A DNA stretch of 46,544 nucleotides from Lactiplantibacillus dongliensis (GTDB lineage Bacteria; Bacillota; Bacilli; Lactobacillales; Lactobacillaceae), in contig NZ_BJDK01000002.1 in assembly GCF_005405105.1 (NCBI RefSeq), positions 1 to 46,544 on the forward strand. Direction: 5' to 3'. The notes beneath the pieces are model-generated. The model saw nothing but the letters and a program-made list of their open reading frames with translations. It was not told the DNA's origin and ran no database searches. Of the stretch, positions 42,242-46,544 are shown piece after piece (positions within the stretch are counted from its first letter, which is position 1; each line of letters opens with the position of its first letter). The position numbers were made by a program, and so were the translations under genes.

Positions 42242-43397
42242 GCTTGGTTGGTCCTTTCTGGGTGCGGTATGCCCACACGCCGGTCAATAATGTGATCACG
42301 GTTAAACAGCCGGCAATCCAGGCCAGAACGTTGGTCGTAAGGGCTTGCGAGCCGAAATTACCGAGCCAGTTCCACACGAGGGGCGCGAAAAAAGCACTGA
42401 TAATAGTCGCAATCGTTAAGCGGCTACTCATGGTATCAATCTGATTTCCGGTTAAGCCAGCCTGACTGCTAAAGACTAGGTAGGGGCCGGTATAAGAGTA
42501 GATAAAGTTAAAGAAAATAGCGGCGATGATACCTAGCGTCGCGTTGGTCGTCTGCCATAGGACCAGTATGGCTGTCGCTGCGCCAGCATAGCCGAGTGTT
42601 AAGGTGTAACGATGCAAGTGCTGGTGGAGCTTACCAAATGATAATCCAGCAACAAGACCGCCTAGATTCATCGCGGCTAAGGTGAGATTCAAGACGCTGG
42701 CATTGCCGAAGTGACGTTCGGTGAATAATGTCGGTAACTTTAACTGAACACCCCAAATCAGCAAGTAGGTGACAAACGTTAATGCCAGTAAGATCCAGCT
42801 GGAAGCTGGCAAAGACTCAGCGTGATTAGGGGTCGTGGCGGTCGGTCGGAAGTCCGGCAACGCTTTGAATGCCAGTAGCGCGAGAGCAGCTAAAATCAGA
42901 TACAGCAAGAAGACGGCGCGCCAACTTAAGATGACCAACCAACCGGCTAGGACAAGTAAGATGGCATTACCTAGCGCTGACAGGCCGGTCTGATAGCCCA
43001 GCAGCCGGGCCCGCAGCTCACCGTGGTAGACGTGCGCAATCAGACCAATCGCGTGTGGTGAGAACAGGCCAATCCCGAGTCCCAGTATGATTCGACTAGT
43101 CATCAGTACGGCAAAATTAGTGACGAGTATGGGGAGGGTTCCGGCCACGGCGCTCACTAGCAAGCCGCCAATCACTAGCTGCTGGCTGCCGAAACGGCGA
43201 GTCAGCCAAGGATTGAGCAACAGGGTGACCAGTGCACTTAGATTCGCACTTGTGACGAGCCATTCGATTAACGTTGGCGCGATTTGTGGAAATTCAGCGG
43301 TTAGTTGCGGAATGATCCCGGTAATCACCGTGGTGACGGCACTGACGAATGATAGACTTAAAATGCTCGCAGTGGTTAATTGACTGGGCGTCTTCAT
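42228..43397 (-). CDS. MFS transporter
   Basis: 389 residues with 12 predicted helices and the major-facilitator layout. The loop between helices 2 and 3 (NPWLTRRFGSQ) is a modified motif A; RIILGLGIGLFSPHAIGLI resembles the drug/sugar-efflux motif of the DHA1 type. It overlaps the upstream HAD gene by four bases (ATGA) and the acetyltransferase gene downstream by 14. An exporter whose substrate may be acetylated by the neighbour is conceivable, but is inference. Confidence 0.9.
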   Translation of the reverse strand: MKTPSQLTTASILSLSFVSAVTTVITGIIPQLTAEFPQIAPTLIEWLVTSANLSALVTLLLNPWLTRRFGSQQLVIGGLLVSAVAGTLPILVTNFAVLMTSRIILGLGIGLFSPHAIGLIAHVYHGELRARLLGYQTGLSALGNAILLVLAGWLVILSWRAVFLLYLILAALALLAFKALPDFRPTATTPNHAESLPASSWILLALTFVTYLLIWGVQLKLPTLFTERHFGNASVLNLTLAAMNLGGLVAGLSFGKLHQHLHRYTLTLGYAGAATAILVLWQTTNATLGIIAAIFFNFIYSYTGPYLVFSSQAGLTGNQIDTMSSRLTIATIISAFFAPLVWNWLGNFGSQALTTNVLAWIAGCLTVITLLTGVWAYRTQKGPTKHVES

Positions 43398-44191
43398 TGC
43401 GGATTAACCAGTAAATCACTGATAAAGTTTAAGACGCCTTGGCTTTCATTATCGGTCGTCTGGTCATCAGCGACGGCTTTGACGGGCGCTTGGGCATTTT
43501 GCATCGCCACGCCGAGACCAACTTCGCGCAGCATTTCTAAGTCATTACCGCCATCGCCAAAGGCACACATCTCATTGAGACCGATGCCCAAAACGTTACC
43601 TAATTCTTGTAGTCCCGCTGCTTTATGAGTCCCAATCTGAATGACATCAATATCACCGTGACCACTGCTAGTAGGTACGGCGAGGCCTAGCAAAGCCGTT
43701 CGTAATTGTGCCACGATGGCATCGGTTTCGGCAACTGGGCAAGTGATAGCGAATTTGAGAATTTGATCATCAATGTCGGTAAAGTGGTCGACACTTGCTA
43801 GTTCTGGATAATAGCGATTTACATCTGCCACGTGGACCGGGTCTTCCGTAGTGAGAACATAGGCGCGTTGGACGCCACAAACGGTGATCTGCAAATGCGG
43901 TATCGCTTGAAGTTTCGGTAAAATGGCTGCGACAGCGATAGGGTCAAAGGTATGCACCGCGTAAGTTTGTTTTAGGTCACGAATATAAGCGCCATTTTCA
44001 GCGACGTAAATCGTATCCGGATATTGCTTAAAGAATGATTTTAATTGGTAGTATTGATTGCCACTGGCCACGACCCAGCGAATCCCTTGTTGCTGTAGTT
44101 GTGCGTGCAAAATGGCGAAGCGGTCTTCGTCATAAGTCATATCGTGCCGTAAAAATGTCCCGTCCATATCAGTTGCAATTAGTTTAATCAT
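43394..44191 (-). CDS. Cof-type HAD phosphatase
   Basis: 265 residues. HAD motif I DMDGTFL (nucleophile and acid Asp), motif II in VVASGNQ, motif III Lys in FAITC/THKAAGL, motif IV GDGGNDLEML. A type IIB cap lies between residues about 85 and 190, as in Cof/YbiV sugar-phosphate phosphatases. AAAGGAG lies nine bases before the ATG. It is the first gene of the HAD-MFS-acetyltransferase operon, suggesting a sugar-related role. Confidence 0.93.
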   Translation of the reverse strand: MIKLIATDMDGTFLRHDMTYDEDRFAILHAQLQQQGIRWVVASGNQYYQLKSFFKQYPDTIYVAENGAYIRDLKQTYAVHTFDPIAVAAILPKLQAIPHLQITVCGVQRAYVLTTEDPVHVADVNRYYPELASVDHFTDIDDQILKFAITCPVAETDAIVAQLRTALLGLAVPTSSGHGDIDVIQIGTHKAAGLQELGNVLGIGLNEMCAFGDGGNDLEMLREVGLGVAMQNAQAPVKAVADDQTTDNESQGVLNFISDLLVNPQ

Positions 44192-44222
44192 GAGGGAAAA
44201 CTCCTTTTATTTTTAAAATAAA

Positions 44223-44250
44223 AACGCTCGGTTTCAAGTAACCGAACGTA
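44223..44250 (-). terminator. Terminator of the araC-like gene
   Basis: ACGCTCGGTT / AACCGAACGT stem; on the minus strand TTTTTATTTT follows. Confidence 0.85.
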
Positions 44251-44285
44251 GTTTAGCATGCTGAAATTTTGAATAGGGGTCATTT

Positions 44286-45158
44286 TTAAAGGCAACTGGT
44301 ATCAATTTGATGATAGCGCTGGTAGGCTTGACGATAATCGGTTGGCGTCAGTCCTTTCCAAGCTTTAAAATTGCGGTTGAGTGTCTTAGCGGAAGTGAAC
44401 CCGCATTGGACGGCAATGTAATCAACTTTTATATCCGTTGATAGTAGTAAACGGCGGGCATTCATTAAGCGAACCAGCCGTAAGTAGCGATTAACAGATA
44501 GTTGTAAATTGGCATTGAATTGTTGGTTCAAGGTCGTTAGTGAAACGTGATATTGTTCAGCTAAAGTCGTGCCGCTAATCGGTTCAGCATAGTGGTCATT
44601 AATGGTCGTCATAACGGTATCGGTTAGTGATTGATTGGGACTCGTTGTCGTGTCGTCTTTCAAAATGACGAAATGTTGATCTAGTTCAACCAATAGCTGA
44701 AAAAAGTGACTCAACACTTGTAAGCGAACAGTGTCGGTAACAGGGTGCTGGAGCAAGTCATGGATGGTCAATAATTGTTGCTGGATCACGGCATAGCTAG
44801 TAGGGTGCGTTGCCTTAGCCGTGGTCAAGCCTAAAGTTAGTTGCCAATTGGCACTAGCTGGCAGTTGCGTCAACAAGTAATCATCATCGATAATCAGCCC
44901 GAATTCATCCCAGTCAGCGTCTGGGCTACCAGTAGCGCTGTGGACGCTCCGGCGATTCGTCGCCCAGATATCACCTGGTTGATACTGTTGTGTTTGGCCA
45001 TCTGTGACAAAGGTCAAGCTGTCACCGGCCAATAAATAGTTAAGTTCGATGCCTTGATGCCAGTGGGGGGCAACATCAATGGTCGTTAGTGGATCGTGTT
45101 CATAATATTTAAAGGGCAGTCGTGGCATGGACTGGACCGCTTCATGTTGAATTTGCAA
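44286..45158 (-). CDS. AraC-family transcriptional regulator
   Basis: 290 residues from the TTG at 45158, which has GAGGTG at good distance; a GTG three codons earlier overlaps that site. The N-terminal cupin (PHWHQGIELNYLLAGDSLTFVTDGQTQQYQPGDIWATNRRSVHS) should bind a sugar-like effector. The C-terminal pair of helix-turn-helix motifs is canonical: GTTLAEQYHVSLTTLNQQFN and VDYIAVQCGFTSAKTLNRNFKAWKGLTPTDYR. It is upstream of and on the same strand as the HAD-MFS-acetyltransferase operon but is separated by a terminator; it may regulate that operon. Confidence 0.92.
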   Translation of the reverse strand: MQIQHEAVQSMPRLPFKYYEHDPLTTIDVAPHWHQGIELNYLLAGDSLTFVTDGQTQQYQPGDIWATNRRSVHSATGSPDADWDEFGLIIDDDYLLTQLPASANWQLTLGLTTAKATHPTSYAVIQQQLLTIHDLLQHPVTDTVRLQVLSHFFQLLVELDQHFVILKDDTTTSPNQSLTDTVMTTINDHYAEPISGTTLAEQYHVSLTTLNQQFNANLQLSVNRYLRLVRLMNARRLLLSTDIKVDYIAVQCGFTSAKTLNRNFKAWKGLTPTDYRQAYQRYHQIDTSCL

Positions 45159-45373
45159 TGGTGTCACCTCAATATAGAAATCTGACAGGATCTAGTTGGA
45201 TTAAATCGCCAATCCTGGCGGGTCCGTCGTTAATGACTGAGTTGCTATAAATGAACGATCAGTCGATATTTTTAACTAGCACTAAATGTCGTACTAGAGG
45301 TATTGTAACCGCTTTTTGATTGGTCGGTCAAAACAAATTTCAATGGTAAGCGTCAATCTGGTTGGAAGAACAG

Positions 45374-45560
45374 GTCAACCACGCCCGTTTAAAAACGGAC
45401 GCTTGTGAGAGCCACACCCCCTGGCATGGCGACCACAATTTGCTTAGATACAGCGTTAGCCTACGAATAGGACTTATCCGCTAATTACCAAAGCCTTTTA
45501 GGTCCGCAGGTTGCCAGACGGACTTGTTTCTTACAAGGTTGCTAAACCTTTAGCTAAAAT
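45374..45560 (-). ncRNA. Putative TnpB omega-RNA and IS right end
   Basis: Downstream of the tnpB stop on the minus strand is a compact GC-richer segment with several short hairpins. It ends in GCGTCCGTTT-TTA-AACGGGCG-like stem (45402-45381) and GTGGTTGAC (to 45374). IS200/IS605 elements encode their guide RNA across the tnpB 3' end up to the right end, and TTGAC is a right-cleavage type sequence in some of them. The guide would be the bases just past 45374 (CTGTTCTTCCAACCAG on the minus strand). Boundaries are estimates. Confidence 0.5.
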
Positions 45561-46544
45561 GTTCTTAGCTGCATTATGATCACGCACATGAAGCATGCCA
45601 CAACTAGGACACATCCACTTGCGGTCAGCTAACGTTAACTTATTCTTACCGGTCATGATGTGTCCACACTGGCTACAAGTTTGTGTCGTATTTCGGGGAT
45701 CGATTGTCAAAAATTTCCGGCCGTATAGATCAGCTTTGTAAGCCAACATGCTCAGTAAAGTTCGCCAACCAACGTCCGAGATACTCATTGCCAAGGCGTG
45801 ATTCCGCAACATATTTTTACTTCGCAATTCTTCAGCTACGACTAAATCGTGATTTTTGATTAAGGCCGTAGAGACGTGGTGCAGGAAGTTTTTACGTTGG
45901 TTGGCAACTTTAAGCTGTAGCTTGGCTACTTGTAGCCGTTGCTTTTGATAATTTTTTGATTCTGATAAGCGTCGTTGGGCCTTTTTAGCTCGTCTGGCTC
46001 GCCGTGACAATTTCCGTTGAGCTTTAGCTAGCTTTCCTTTAATCATTCGATAGTAACGGGGATTCTCAATGACTTGTTCATTGGAATCTGTCAGAAAATT
46101 ATCAAGATTCAAATCGATGCCGACTTTAGATTCAATTGCGGGTTGCTTGGCAACAAAGGAGCGTTCTGACCCAATTTGTATGGACACAAAGTAATGACCT
46201 ACAGCGTCCATTGAGACCGTTGTCGTCCCGATTCTAATATCATCAGCTCGTTCTAAAATCTTCAGCGGCAGTCCCTAGAAACGGAGACAACCTAACTTGG
46301 GCAGCCATAGATGGCGGGTATCAGTTAGTCTAACGCTACCATTCTTCATCGTTGGAACTGTCACTTTAGCACTGTAAAGACAAGAGGTTTGATAAGTTTG
46401 CTTATAACCACGCTTATGAAACTTAGGCGTCCCCGCCTGATGAACCTGGCGGAATAGTTTCCAGGCGGTCTTGTAATTCTTGATGGCATTGGCTTTCATC
46501 AAGCTATCAAAGTCTGGATGATTGAGCCAACCATGGCTATTGGA
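45531..46544 (-). pseudogene. tnpB: TnpB (IS200/IS605 family) with an internal amber stop, 5'-partial
   Basis: One frame runs from the right window edge to 45531, broken only by TAG at 46277-46275, within LPKLGCLRF-stop-GLPLKILERA. The 5' end is outside. The RuvC-like triad is intact: Asp in VGIDLNLDNF, Glu in VVAEELRSKNML and Asp in VRDHNAAKNIL. The zinc ribbon is also intact (CSQCGHIM...CPSCGML). TnpB is an RNA-guided DNA nuclease that helps keep the element in its site. No tnpA lies in the window; many such elements lack it. An ATG at 46211-46209 could start a shortened protein, but that would miss the N-terminal RNA-binding part, so activity is doubtful without readthrough. Confidence 0.9.

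Overview
The window looks like a chromosomal segment of a Lactiplantibacillus plantarum-type lactobacillus. This is inferred from sortase anchors of the LPQTxE kind, KxYKxGKxW signal peptides on giant adhesins, strong AGGAGG/AAAGGGG ribosome binding sites with frequent TTG starts, an L-2-hydroxyisocaproate dehydrogenase, and tandem GGDEF proteins beside a glycine-betaine/choline transporter and a GshR-like flavoprotein. No phage genes, rRNA or tRNA are visible. It is a metabolic backbone broken up by surface-protein genes, dispersed intergenic repeats and small mobile or defence islets.

Layout. 1-4060: the 3' part of a sortase-anchored adhesin with an 18-bp minisatellite (GSNTGS repeats) and four Ig-like domains, then a GT4 glycosyltransferase and a small secreted protein. 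4118-9374: hydroxyacid dehydrogenase, AmtB under a perfect GlnR box, a divergent RpiA and a secreted HExxH metalloprotease. 9941-16616: multicopper oxidase, DUF1304 and unknown membrane proteins, a PEBP protein, a DUF2075 ATPase divergent from an Rrf2 regulator across a palindrome, a HicB-like protein, and a biotin-carrier-like protein whose biotin lysine is glutamine. 16665-19090: a scarred region with a truncated XRE regulator, a fossil and an intact AlbA-type gene, and a perfect 116-bp direct repeat. 19069-22686: a large KxYKxGKxW/BspA-LRR/LPQTS adhesin. 23061-26218: an operon of Gfo/Idh oxidoreductase, nucleoside hydrolase and a membrane protein, with a divergent SDR. 26282-30957: an EAL protein, an NADH oxidase/peroxidase-type flavoprotein and two near-duplicate membrane GGDEF proteins, i.e. 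a cyclic-di-GMP module. 31711-35847: a second large adhesin, interrupted by one in-frame stop. 35926-40789: Lrp regulator, ChoS/ChoQ-type osmolyte transporter, three tandem 126-bp structured repeats and a GshR-like flavoprotein. 40790-41522: a type III toxin-antitoxin module (ToxIN/AbiQ class) inserted at the 3' end of that flavoprotein gene and followed by a second, synonymously diverged copy of its last codons. 41627-45158: acetyltransferase, MFS and HAD genes in an overlapping operon and an AraC regulator. 45374-46544: the 3' part of a TnpB (IS200/IS605 group) with an amber stop, plus its putative omega-RNA and right end.

The strongest hunting results are the compact ToxIN/AbiQ-like module with its recombination scar, the triplicated 126-bp hairpin element before gshR, a five-member family of dispersed hairpin elements (three of them upstream of the two KxYKxGKxW adhesins), the AMQM biotin-carrier variant, the nonsense-interrupted adhesin, and the 116-bp direct repeat enclosing the AlbA-type gene.
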